DNA of 64,000 nt, from contig CAVVSD010000006.1 of assembly GCA_963750895.1 (NCBI GenBank), positions 868,001 to 932,000 on the forward strand, given 5' to 3'. Positions 24,477 to 32,348 of this stretch are shown here, piece by piece. The first letter of the stretch is position 1; the number at the start of each line of letters is the position of its first letter. Made by a program: the position numbers and the translations under genes. The stretch comes from CAVVSD01 sp963750895. GTDB lineage: Bacteria; Actinomycetota; Thermoleophilia; Solirubrobacterales; Solirubrobacteraceae. The notes below the pieces were generated by a model that had not been told where the DNA came from, did not search any database, and saw nothing but the letters and a program-made list of their open reading frames with translations.

Positions 24477-26152
24477 TCCTGAGGAACCTGCTGCAGCGGC
24501 TGCGCCGCGAGGACGGCTTCACGATGATGCTCGTCGTGGGCACGATGGCCGTGGTCGTCGTGGTCGTCGGCGTCGTGCTGTCCGACGTCCAGGGCGACTT
24601 CAAGCCCGGCCGCAAGGACGAGGACCGCAAGGTCGCGTACGCCGCCGCCGAGGCCGGCATCGCCGACTACCAGGCGCGCCTGGAGTCCAACCCGTCCTAC
24701 TGGGCGCAGTGCGTCGACGCGAACAACCCCTCGCTCGGCCAGGTCGGGACGAAGAACTTCGTCTCGATGCCCGGGTCGAGCGCGCAGTACGCGATCGAGC
24801 TGCTCCCGACGAGCGGGCACACGTCCTGCTCGACGAGCGACGCCAGCAGCATGGTCTCGAGCGCCGGTGAGTTCCGCATCCGCGTCACCGGCCGTCCCCG
24901 CGCCGGCGACACCACGCAGCGCCAGATCATCGCCACGTTCCGGCCCAAGGGCTTCCTGAACTACATCTACTACACGGACTACGAGACGCTCGACCCCAAG
25001 CTCTACTCGTTCGTGACGAAGGGCGCGACGACGACGTCGACCTCCCAGGGCGACTACCTGACCTGGGCGACGAACAACTGCGGCACCACCCGCTGGCCCG
25101 CGCGCGGCAGCCTGAGCTGGTCGGGCAAGTTCGGCACCACGAACACGACGGCGGGTTGCTCGGAGATCCAGTTCGCCCCCAACGACAAGGTCTCCGGCCC
25201 GTTCCACACGAACGACTCGATCATGGTCTGCGAGCAGCCGTCCTTCGGCCGCAACCCCGGCGACGCCGTCGAGGTCGCGGGCGGCACGCCCGGCTGGCGC
25301 AGCGCCGGCGGGTCCTGCTCGTCGTCGACACGCCCGAAGGTCAACTCCCTGCCCGGCTACAGCGCCGCGATCAACGCCGCGGTCGGCACCTGGCAGCTGG
25401 CCTCCCAGCGCGACTTCCCGCCGTCCAACGCCTCGCTGCACGACGACGCGACGTCCAACTACCGCTTCAAGGGCCCGACGACCATCGTGCTGAACGGCGC
25501 GAACATGACGGTCACCGGCAAGCGCGAGGACGGCACCGTGCTGACGAACCAGTCGATGTCGATCCCCGAGGGCGTCGTGTACGTCAGCGACGACCCGGCG
25601 GCCGGCTCCTGCGCGGGCCTGCAGCCCCTGGCGCCGTACAACGGCTCCGCGAGCGGCACCGCAGCGGGCAACGCGGCCTGCGGCGACCTGTTCATCTCCG
25701 GCTCCTACAGCCAGAACGTGACGTTCGCGTCCGGCAACGACATCGTCGTGACCGGCAACGTGGCGCGCTCCAGCGACGCCTGGATGCTCGGGCTCATCCC
25801 CGACAAGTTCGCCCGCGTCTACCACCCCGTCAACCGCTCCGGCACGTCGTGCTCGGACGGCACCGGCGAGATGCAGAACGTCACCATCGACGCCGCCATC
25901 CTCGCCCTGACGCACTCGTTCACCGTCGACGCCTACGAGTGCGGCAACAAGCTCGGCACGCTCACCGTGCGCGGCGCGATCGCCCAGAAGTACCGCGGTC
26001 CCGTCGGCACCGGTGGCACGACCGGCACCGGCTACACGAAGGACTACCAGTACGACCAGCGCCTCGCCCTGCGCTCGCCGCCCCGGTTCATGAACCCGGT
26101 GCAGCCCGCGTGGGCCCTGGCCAACCGCACGGAGCAGATCCCCGTCTCATGA
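24470..26152 (+). CDS. PilX-like minor pilin/pilus assembly protein (560 residues)
   Basis: The N-terminus (LRREDGFTMMLVVGTMAVVVVVVGVVL in two blocks, residues 13-42) is a prepilin-like signal with Gly before Phe. It lacks the usual Glu5, as PilX/GspK proteins often do. The next segment KVAYAAAEAGIADYQARLE is typical of PilX. The remaining 450 residues are a large secreted domain rich in Ser, Thr and Gly with at least ten Cys, with a predicted beta-rich fold (for example ITIVLNGANMTVTG-like strands). This is much longer than usual PilX (about 200). A role at the pilus tip is inferred. Its stop overlaps the pilD start. Confidence 0.78.
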   Translation: MLILRNLLQRLRREDGFTMMLVVGTMAVVVVVVGVVLSDVQGDFKPGRKDEDRKVAYAAAEAGIADYQARLESNPSYWAQCVDANNPSLGQVGTKNFVSMPGSSAQYAIELLPTSGHTSCSTSDASSMVSSAGEFRIRVTGRPRAGDTTQRQIIATFRPKGFLNYIYYTDYETLDPKLYSFVTKGATTTSTSQGDYLTWATNNCGTTRWPARGSLSWSGKFGTTNTTAGCSEIQFAPNDKVSGPFHTNDSIMVCEQPSFGRNPGDAVEVAGGTPGWRSAGGSCSSSTRPKVNSLPGYSAAINAAVGTWQLASQRDFPPSNASLHDDATSNYRFKGPTTIVLNGANMTVTGKREDGTVLTNQSMSIPEGVVYVSDDPAAGSCAGLQPLAPYNGSASGTAAGNAACGDLFISGSYSQNVTFASGNDIVVTGNVARSSDAWMLGLIPDKFARVYHPVNRSGTSCSDGTGEMQNVTIDAAILALTHSFTVDAYECGNKLGTLTVRGAIAQKYRGPVGTGGTTGTGYTKDYQYDQRLALRSPPRFMNPVQPAWALANRTEQIPVS

Positions 26153-26907
26153 CCCCCATGCCCATCCTGTTCGCAGCCTTCGCAGGCCTCCTCGTCGGCT
26201 CGTTCCTCAACGTCGTGGCACTCCGCATGCCGCGCGGCGTGTCCTTCGTCTCCGGGAGCTCGCACTGCATGAGCTGCGAGAACCCGGTGAAGCCGTGGGA
26301 CAACATCCCGCTCTTCTCCTGGCTGCTGCTGCGCGGCCGCTGCCGCAGCTGCGGCACCGGCATCGCCGCCCGCTACCCGCTCGTCGAGGCCGGCACCGCG
26401 GCGCTGGCCGCGGTCACCGTCGCCGTCCACCACGACGACACCGCGCAGATGGTCCTCGGGCTCGTCCTCATCGCGTTCCTGGTCCCGATGGCGCTCATCG
26501 ACCTCGAGCACCGGATCATCCCGAACAAGCTCACCGGTCCCGCGGCCGTCGCCGCGATCGTCATCGGCCTCGCGCTCGATCCCGGCGGGGAGCCCGAGCG
26601 GCTCATCGCGGGCGCCGCCGGCGGTGGGTTCTTCCTGCTCGCCGCGCTCGCCGCTCCCGGCGGCATGGGCATGGGCGACGTGAAGCTCGCCGGCGTCCTC
26701 GGCCTGTTCCTCGGTGCCGCGGTCGCTCCCGCGCTGCTCATCGCGCTGCTGACCGGCGTGCTCGTCAGCGTCGTCGTCATCGCCCGCAAGGGCGTCGCCG
26801 GCGGCCGCAAGACGGCGATCCCGTTCGGCCCGTTCCTGGCCTTCGGCGGCATCGTCGCGATGCTCGTCGGCTCGGGCCTCATGGACTCGTACCTGAGCAC
26901 CTTCTAG
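26149..26907 (+). CDS. pilD: Prepilin peptidase (A24 family)
   Basis: A 252-residue membrane protease. It has the N-terminal zinc-type domain with two CxxC pairs (CMSC and CRSC). The catalytic aspartates are in LIDLEHRIIPN and GMGDVKLAG (the GxGD motif), spaced across helices as in A24 peptidases. About seven or eight membrane segments are expected. It should cleave the leader of the pilins encoded just upstream and, in family members with the CxxC domain, N-methylate the new Phe. The ATG at 26149 overlaps the PilX stop. Confidence 0.95.
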   Translation: MTPMPILFAAFAGLLVGSFLNVVALRMPRGVSFVSGSSHCMSCENPVKPWDNIPLFSWLLLRGRCRSCGTGIAARYPLVEAGTAALAAVTVAVHHDDTAQMVLGLVLIAFLVPMALIDLEHRIIPNKLTGPAAVAAIVIGLALDPGGEPERLIAGAAGGGFFLLAALAAPGGMGMGDVKLAGVLGLFLGAAVAPALLIALLTGVLVSVVVIARKGVAGGRKTAIPFGPFLAFGGIVAMLVGSGLMDSYLSTF

Positions 26908-26933
26908 AGGCGGGAAATCCCTGCGTAGGAACC

Positions 26934-26959
26934 GAAAGCCGCGGCCTGCCGCGGCTTTC
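26934..26959 (+). terminator. Terminator after pilD
   Basis: A perfect 11-base stem, GAAAGCCGCGG pairing with CCGCGGCTTTC around a CCTG loop, 26 bases after the pilD stop. It separates the minor pilin/pilD operon from pilM. Confidence 0.85.
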
Positions 26960-27058
26960 GTCCGTCCGGGGGCGATCACCGAGTACGGACGGATGACCGG
27001 CTGGGGGACGGGTTCGCTACAGAACCCGGCGCGACGGCCGATCTTCTGAGCGACCACC

Positions 27059-28090
27059 ATGGCACGCCGCTCCAAGACCATCGTCGGGCTCGACATCGAG
27101 CCTGGATCCATCGCCGCCGTACAGGTGGCCACCGCCGACGGCCTCGCCGTCGAGCGTGCCGCCGTCGCCGACCTCGACCCGCACGTCGTGCGGGACGGCG
27201 AGGTCGCGGACGGAGAGGCACTGACCGAGGCGCTCCGCGCCATGTGGTCGCAGAACTCCTGGCTCGACCGCAAGGTCCGGATCGGTGTCGCCAACGCGCG
27301 CATCGTCGTCCGCGTCATGGACCTGCCGCCGCTGGAGGACGCCAAGGACCTCGAGGCCGCGGTGCAGTTCCAGGCCAAGGACGAGCTCCCGATGGCGATC
27401 GACCAGGCGGTCATCGACTACCAGTCGGTCGGCCTCGTCGAGACGCCCGCCGGCATGCGCCACCGCGTCGTGCTCGTCGCGGCCCGCCGCGACATGATCG
27501 AGCGCCTGCTGAGCGCGGCCCGCGCCGCCGGCCTGCGCCCCGAGGGCGTCGACCTCTCCGCCTTCGCCATGGTCCGCGCCCTCGGCGTCGAGGACGGCCC
27601 GGTGCTCTACGTCTCCGTCGGCGGGCTCACGAACCTCGCGGTGGCCGAGAACGGCAACTGCCTCTTCACCCGCGTCTCGGGCGGCGGCCTGGAGGCCATG
27701 GCGGTCGACCTGGCCGAGCGCCAGGGCCTCACCCTGGATCACGCCCGCGCCTGGCTGCGCCACGTCGGCCTGGAGACCCCGGTCGACGACGTCGACGGCG
27801 AGTCGGCGATCATCGCCGACGCCCGCGCCGTGCTGACCGACGGCGCGCGCCGCGTCGCCAGCGACGTCCGCGCCTCCCTGGACTTCCACCACACCCAGAG
27901 CGCCGGTCTCCCGATGGTCGAGCGCGTCCTGCTGACCGGCCCCGCCGTCGCGGTGCCCGGCTTCTCCGAGGTCCTCGAGCGCGAGCTCGGCCTCCCGGTC
28001 GAGTCGCGCATCACGCCCGGCGCGCCCGACACGCCCGTCGAGCGCCTCAGCATCGCCGCCGGCCTGGCGGTCGAGGAGGTCGCGGCATGA
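27059..28090 (+). CDS. pilM: Type IV pilus assembly ATPase-like protein PilM
   Basis: A 343-residue actin-like protein. The first phosphate motif is IVGLDIEPGSIAAVQV, the region RVMDLPPLEDAKDLEAAVQFQAKDELP is the PilM signature, and the adenosine motif region is LLTGPAVAVPGFSEVLER. PilM is cytoplasmic, binds ATP and holds the N-terminal tail of PilN. The pilN ATG overlaps its stop by four bases. Between the pilD terminator and this ATG are about 100 bases that should hold the pilMNOP promoter; I see no clear -35/-10 there. Confidence 0.94.
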   Translation: MARRSKTIVGLDIEPGSIAAVQVATADGLAVERAAVADLDPHVVRDGEVADGEALTEALRAMWSQNSWLDRKVRIGVANARIVVRVMDLPPLEDAKDLEAAVQFQAKDELPMAIDQAVIDYQSVGLVETPAGMRHRVVLVAARRDMIERLLSAARAAGLRPEGVDLSAFAMVRALGVEDGPVLYVSVGGLTNLAVAENGNCLFTRVSGGGLEAMAVDLAERQGLTLDHARAWLRHVGLETPVDDVDGESAIIADARAVLTDGARRVASDVRASLDFHHTQSAGLPMVERVLLTGPAVAVPGFSEVLERELGLPVESRITPGAPDTPVERLSIAAGLAVEEVAA

Positions 28091-28852
28091 AGGCCGTCAA
28101 CCTCATCCCCGCCGATCAGCGGCGCTCGTCCAACGCCGCCGGCAAGAGCGGCGGCGCCGTCTACGTCCTGCTCGGCGGTCTGGCGATCGTCGTGGCGATG
28201 GTCGCCGCGCTGACGATGACGAAGCACTCCATCGCGGAGAACACGGCGAAGGCCGACGCGCTCGACGCGCAGGCACAGATCGCGACCGCGAAGGTCGGCA
28301 ACCTCGCCGCCTACAAGCAGTTCAACGAGGTCGTGAAGACCCGGGCGGCCGGCGTCAAGACGCTCGCCGCGACCCGCATCGACTGGGGCGAGACGTTCGA
28401 GCAGGTCAGCCGCGTCGTCCCGTCGGACGTCTCGCTGACGCAGCTCGTCGCGAGCACGGCCCCGGGCCAGGGCGGTGGCAGCGTCAGCCTCCGCGGCGCG
28501 CTGAGCAACCCTGCGATCGAGATCGTCGGCTGCGCGCCGAGCCAGTCGCGCGTCGCGCTGCTGATGGCCCGCCTGCGTCGCCTCGAGGGCGTGCAGCGCG
28601 TGAGCGTCGCGTCCTCCAGCAAGCAGGACGGCTCCGGCGTCGGCATCCAAGTCCGACAGCGGCGACAGCGGCTCCGGCGGCTGCCAGATCGACGACCAGA
28701 TCCCGCAGTTCCAGATGGTCGTCTTCTTCGGGACGCCGCAGGCCTCGGCGGCTTCGACCACCGCGTCCGGGATCAAGGGCGCCATCCAGACCCTCAACGA
28801 GGGCACCGCCGGCACCACGGCGACCCCCGCCCCCTCGACCCCGGGTTCCTGA
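28087..28852 (+). CDS. pilN: Type IV pilus inner-membrane protein PilN, frameshifted near the C-terminus
   Basis: MKAVNLIPADQRR is the conserved PilN tail that binds PilM, followed by a membrane helix (VYVLLGGLAIVVAMVAALTM), a coiled coil and a ferredoxin-like domain. At about codon 188 (near 28648) the frame changes by +1; the corrected end continues DSGDSGSGGCQIDDQIPQ, then FQMVVFFGTPQ, and stops at 28852, one base before the pilO ATG region. Corrected length is 254 residues. The C-terminal strand FQMVVFF completes the fold, so the shift is almost certainly an extra base, not a true end. Confidence 0.88.
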
Positions 28853-28853
28853 C

Positions 28854-29723
28854 ATGAGCAACCGTGACCGCATCCTCATCGGCGTGATGGCCTGCCTGGT
28901 CGCCGTCGCCGGCTTCTGGTTCGTCGCGCTGAAGCCCAAGCGCGCCGAGGCCACCGCCGCGGCCGCGCGGGTCGCCGAGGCGCAGACCAAGCTCGACACG
29001 GCCAACCAGGCCCTCGCGTCCGCCACGAGCGCCCGCGCGAGCTTCGAGACCGACTACGCGACCGCCGCCCGGCTCGGCAAGGCCGTGCCGGACGACGACG
29101 ACGCCGCGTCGCTCGTCTTCCAGCTCGAGTCCGTCGCCCGCAAGGCCGGCATCGACTTCCGCTCGCTGACGGTCGGCGGCGCGAGCTCCGCCGCGCCGGC
29201 CGCCACGACGCCGGCGCAGCCGTCCACGTCCTCGTCCTCGTCGGGCAAGTCGTCGTCGGGCACGTCGACGACCCCGTCGACGACCCCGTCGGCGACGCCG
29301 TCCACGACCGGGACGACCGGCACGACCGGGACCGGCCTGCCGCCCGGCGTCGTCGCCGGCAGCAACGGCATGAACAACCTGCCCTTCACGTTCGTCTTCG
29401 ACGGCGACTACTTCTCCCTGTCGAAGCTCCTCGACCTCATGCGCTCGTTCACGACCACGAACGGCGACACGGTGACCGTCCGCGGACGCCTCATGACCGT
29501 CGAGAGCGTGAACCTCCAGGAGGGCCGCAACGGCTTCCCGGACGTCAAGGCGACCGTCACCGCGACGGCCTACCTGGCGGCCCAGCCGATCTCGCTGCCC
29601 GGCGGCGCCACCGCGCCCTCGCCGACCGGCGGCACGACGCCCTCCACCACCACCGCGCCGTCCAACCAGGCGGCCGGCGGCAAGACCTCCCTGCCCACCG
29701 CCACCGCCGGAGTCGTCCGATGA
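28854..29723 (+). CDS. pilO: Type IV pilus inner-membrane protein PilO
   Basis: A 289-residue protein with a short cytoplasmic start, a membrane helix (ILIGVMACLVAVAGFWFVAL), a coiled coil (residues 35-75) and the periplasmic-type PilO domain (FTFVFDGDYFSLSKLLDLM, TVRGRLMTVESVNLQ). A Ser/Thr/Pro-rich insert of about 45 residues interrupts the domain and a similar tail closes the protein. PilO pairs with PilN through the coiled coil. One base separates it from pilN, and it overlaps the next gene by four bases. In a monoderm the domain faces the wall zone. Confidence 0.9.
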   Translation: MSNRDRILIGVMACLVAVAGFWFVALKPKRAEATAAAARVAEAQTKLDTANQALASATSARASFETDYATAARLGKAVPDDDDAASLVFQLESVARKAGIDFRSLTVGGASSAAPAATTPAQPSTSSSSSGKSSSGTSTTPSTTPSATPSTTGTTGTTGTGLPPGVVAGSNGMNNLPFTFVFDGDYFSLSKLLDLMRSFTTTNGDTVTVRGRLMTVESVNLQEGRNGFPDVKATVTATAYLAAQPISLPGGATAPSPTGGTTPSTTTAPSNQAAGGKTSLPTATAGVVR

Positions 29724-31081
29724 GCTTCCTGCGCAACCTCGTCTCCGACCTGGTCGAGAAGCGTCTCTGGCCCGTCGCGGTCCTGCTCGTGGGCGCGCTG
29801 GTCGCCGTCCCGTTCCTGCTCGGCGGGGGCGCCACGTCCGCCGCCGACCCGGTCGAGAGCGCCACGGCCACGGCCACCGCCACGACGACGACGACCGCGA
29901 CCACCATCCGCGTCTCGGAGGACACCAACCTCGCGTCGATGGCGCCGACCGGCACGAAGCACAACCCCTTCAGGCAGCCCAAGGTCGAGCAGGCCGCGAC
30001 GACCGACGACAGCGCGGCGCCGACGCCGTCGGTGTCCGAGGCGACGCCGACCAGCGGCGACACCGGCTCCACGGGCGGCTCGACGACCCCGTCGACGACC
30101 ACGCCGTCCCCGTCGACGACCACGCCGTCGGACTCCCCGACGACCCCGAAGACCGACGGGAACACGAAGGCGATCCGCGTCGACCTGAGCTTCGGCGAGC
30201 CCGGCAGCTCGAAGCAGAAGGACCGCAAGGACATCGCCCGCCTGAGCGCCCTGCCGTCGGCGGACAAGCCGATCGTCATCTTCCTCGGCGTCAAGAACGA
30301 CAAGAAGACCGCAGCGTTCCTCATCTCGAGCGACGCGACGGCGACGGGCGACGGCACCTGCAAGCCGTCGGCGACCAACTGCCAGACGATCGAGATGCAG
30401 GAGGGCGACTCCACCTTCCTCGACATCGATCTCGGCACGGGCGTGCGGCAGTTCCGCCTCGACGTCGACCGGGTCGGCGAGGTCGACAAGGACACGTCGG
30501 AGAAGGCGACCACGGCCCGCGCCCGCGCGTCCGTCGCCGGCCGCGCGTTCCTGCGCTCGGCGATCGAGTCCGGCGAGGTCTCGCTGTCCGGCCTGGACTT
30601 CTCGGAGAAGACCGGGACGCTGACCTCGACGCCGAAGGCGACGACGGCCGGCCCGGTCGGCCGCGGTGCCTACCGCGTGGACGTCAAGGTCGGCCGCATG
30701 GAGCGCAAGAACGTCAGCCGCCTCCAGGTGCTGCCGCAGCGCTCGCGGGCGAAGATCCTGTTCCTCGGCGTCCGCGAGGGCGGCCGCAGCGTCTCCTTCC
30801 TGAACCTCCGGCACAAGCCGGTCAAGGGCGCGACGTGCAAGCCGTCGCCCACCGACTGCGAGCGGATCACCCTCCGCCGCGGCCGCGTGGCCACCGTCGG
30901 CGGCGTGCGCGTGAAGGTCACGCGGCTCCGGCTGCGCAACCTCGCGAGCGAGACGCGCGCCGAGGCGGCCCGGGTCCGCGAGGACGAGACCGGGCGCGCG
31001 GTCGTGACCGCCCGCGACCTCGATCTGACCGATCTCGCGCTCAACCCGCTGACCGGCACGCTGGCCGCAGCGCCCCTGTAG
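29720..31081 (+). CDS. PilP-like pilus assembly protein with two tandem repeat domains
   Basis: A 453-residue protein with an N-terminal membrane anchor (WPVAVLLVGALVAVPFLLGG), a Thr-rich region, the PilP-like motif THNPFRQPK (about residue 80), a long Ser/Thr/Pro linker, then two homologous domains. Each has a KPIVIFLGVKNDKKTAAFLI-like strand pair and the motif CKPSxTxC (CKPSATNC and CKPSPTDC), probably a disulfide loop. PilP links PilN/PilO to the outer-membrane secretin in diderms. A monoderm has no secretin, so this much larger version may do something else at the envelope. Function is inferred from position. Confidence 0.7.
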   Translation: MSFLRNLVSDLVEKRLWPVAVLLVGALVAVPFLLGGGATSAADPVESATATATATTTTTATTIRVSEDTNLASMAPTGTKHNPFRQPKVEQAATTDDSAAPTPSVSEATPTSGDTGSTGGSTTPSTTTPSPSTTTPSDSPTTPKTDGNTKAIRVDLSFGEPGSSKQKDRKDIARLSALPSADKPIVIFLGVKNDKKTAAFLISSDATATGDGTCKPSATNCQTIEMQEGDSTFLDIDLGTGVRQFRLDVDRVGEVDKDTSEKATTARARASVAGRAFLRSAIESGEVSLSGLDFSEKTGTLTSTPKATTAGPVGRGAYRVDVKVGRMERKNVSRLQVLPQRSRAKILFLGVREGGRSVSFLNLRHKPVKGATCKPSPTDCERITLRRGRVATVGGVRVKVTRLRLRNLASETRAEAARVREDETGRAVVTARDLDLTDLALNPLTGTLAAAPL

Positions 31082-31101
31082 ACGGACCTCGACCGGAGCG
31101 G

Positions 31102-31130
31102 GCGAGTCTGTCGCTCTGCGACAGACTCGC
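31102..31130 (+). terminator. Hairpin terminator after the pil operon
   Basis: A perfect 13-base stem, GCGAGTCTGTCGC pairing with GCGACAGACTCGC around a TCT loop, 20 bases after the PilP-like gene stop. No T tract follows. It separates the pil operon from aroC. Confidence 0.8.
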
Positions 31131-31169
31131 AAGCGTAAGCCGAAGGCGTCGCCCTTATGCTGCTCCGCG

Positions 31170-32348
31170 TTGTCCTCTCTGCGCCTCATCACCGCCGGTG
31201 AATCCCACGGGCCCGGCCTGACCTGCATCGTCGAGGGCCTGCCCGCAGGCCTCGAGCTCGAGCGCGAGCTGCTCGACCGCGACATGGCCCGCCGGCAGCT
31301 CGGCCACGGCCGTGGCGGCCGGATGAAGATCGAGCGCGACCGCATCGACGTCACCGCGGGCGTCCGCCACGGGCGCACGCTTGGCGGTCCGATCGCGCTG
31401 CAGGTGGCGAACCGGGACTACGCCAACTGGGAGGAGCGGATGAACCCGTGGCCCGTCGAGGCGGAGATCCCCGAGGTCCACCTCCCGCGCCCCGGTCACG
31501 CCGACCTCGTCGGCACCCAGAAGTACCGGCTCAGCGACGTCCGCAACGTCCTGGAGCGCGCGAGCGCCCGTGAGACGGCCGCCCGCGTGGCAGGAGGGAC
31601 GCTCGCCAAGGCGCTGCTGCGCGCCGTCGGCGTCGAGGTGCGCTCCCACGTGACCCAGATCGGGCCCGTCCTCGCACCCGCTCGCGACGAGCCGCTCGCA
31701 CTCGACGACTTCGACGGCGTCGACGACGACCCCGTCCGCTGCCTGGACGCGGCCGCGAGCCAGGCGATGGTGGACCACATCACCGCCCAGCGGAAGGCGA
31801 ACGAGTCGATCGGCGGCACCTGGGAGGTCGTCGTCTTCGGCCTCGTGCCAGGCCTCGGCTCGCACGTGAGCTGGGAGGAGCGCCTCGACGGGCGCCTCGC
31901 AGGCGCCGTGTGCTCGATCCAGGCCTGCAAGGGCGTGGAGTTCGGCGACGGGTTCCGCCTCGCCGCCGCGCCCGGCTCGCAGGCGCACGACGAGATCTTC
32001 CACGACGGCGACGGCTTCCACCGCACGACGAACCACGCCGGCGGCCTGGAGGGCGGGATGACGACGGGCGACCAGCTCGTGGTCCGCGCGGCGATGAAGC
32101 CGATCCCGACGCTCACGAAGCCGCTGCGGTCCGTGGACATCGACACCCTCGAGCCGGCGCAGGCGCTGCGCGAGCGCACCGACTCGTGCGTCGTGCCGGC
32201 CGCGGGGGTCGTGGGGGAGGCGATGGTCGCCTACGTGCTCGCCGACGCGTACCGGCGCAAGTTCGGCGGCGACCACATCGACGACGTGACCGAGGCCGTG
32301 GACCGCTACCGGGAGCGCATCGGGTGGCAGGTGCGGTCGTCCTCGTAG
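31170..32348 (+). CDS. aroC: Chorismate synthase
   Basis: A 392-residue enzyme of the shikimate pathway that converts 5-enolpyruvylshikimate 3-phosphate to chorismate using reduced FMN. Motifs: TAGESHGPGLTCIVEGLPAG at the N-terminus, RQLGHGRGGRMKIERD, RASARETAARVAGG and the C-terminal REGVDxR-equivalent RTDSCVVPAAGVVGEAM. The start is TTG at 31170, the only good start that keeps the N-terminal motif. The aroK domain of the next gene starts 25 bases inside this gene, so they are translationally coupled. Confidence 0.95.
   Translation: MSSLRLITAGESHGPGLTCIVEGLPAGLELERELLDRDMARRQLGHGRGGRMKIERDRIDVTAGVRHGRTLGGPIALQVANRDYANWEERMNPWPVEAEIPEVHLPRPGHADLVGTQKYRLSDVRNVLERASARETAARVAGGTLAKALLRAVGVEVRSHVTQIGPVLAPARDEPLALDDFDGVDDDPVRCLDAAASQAMVDHITAQRKANESIGGTWEVVVFGLVPGLGSHVSWEERLDGRLAGAVCSIQACKGVEFGDGFRLAAAPGSQAHDEIFHDGDGFHRTTNHAGGLEGGMTTGDQLVVRAAMKPIPTLTKPLRSVDIDTLEPAQALRERTDSCVVPAAGVVGEAMVAYVLADAYRRKFGGDHIDDVTEAVDRYRERIGWQVRSSS

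Noticed and set aside
26908..27058. Possible c-di-GMP riboswitch before pilM
   Set aside because: The strong hairpin (26934-26959) is a simple terminator. The conserved GEMM bases and second helix are not present.
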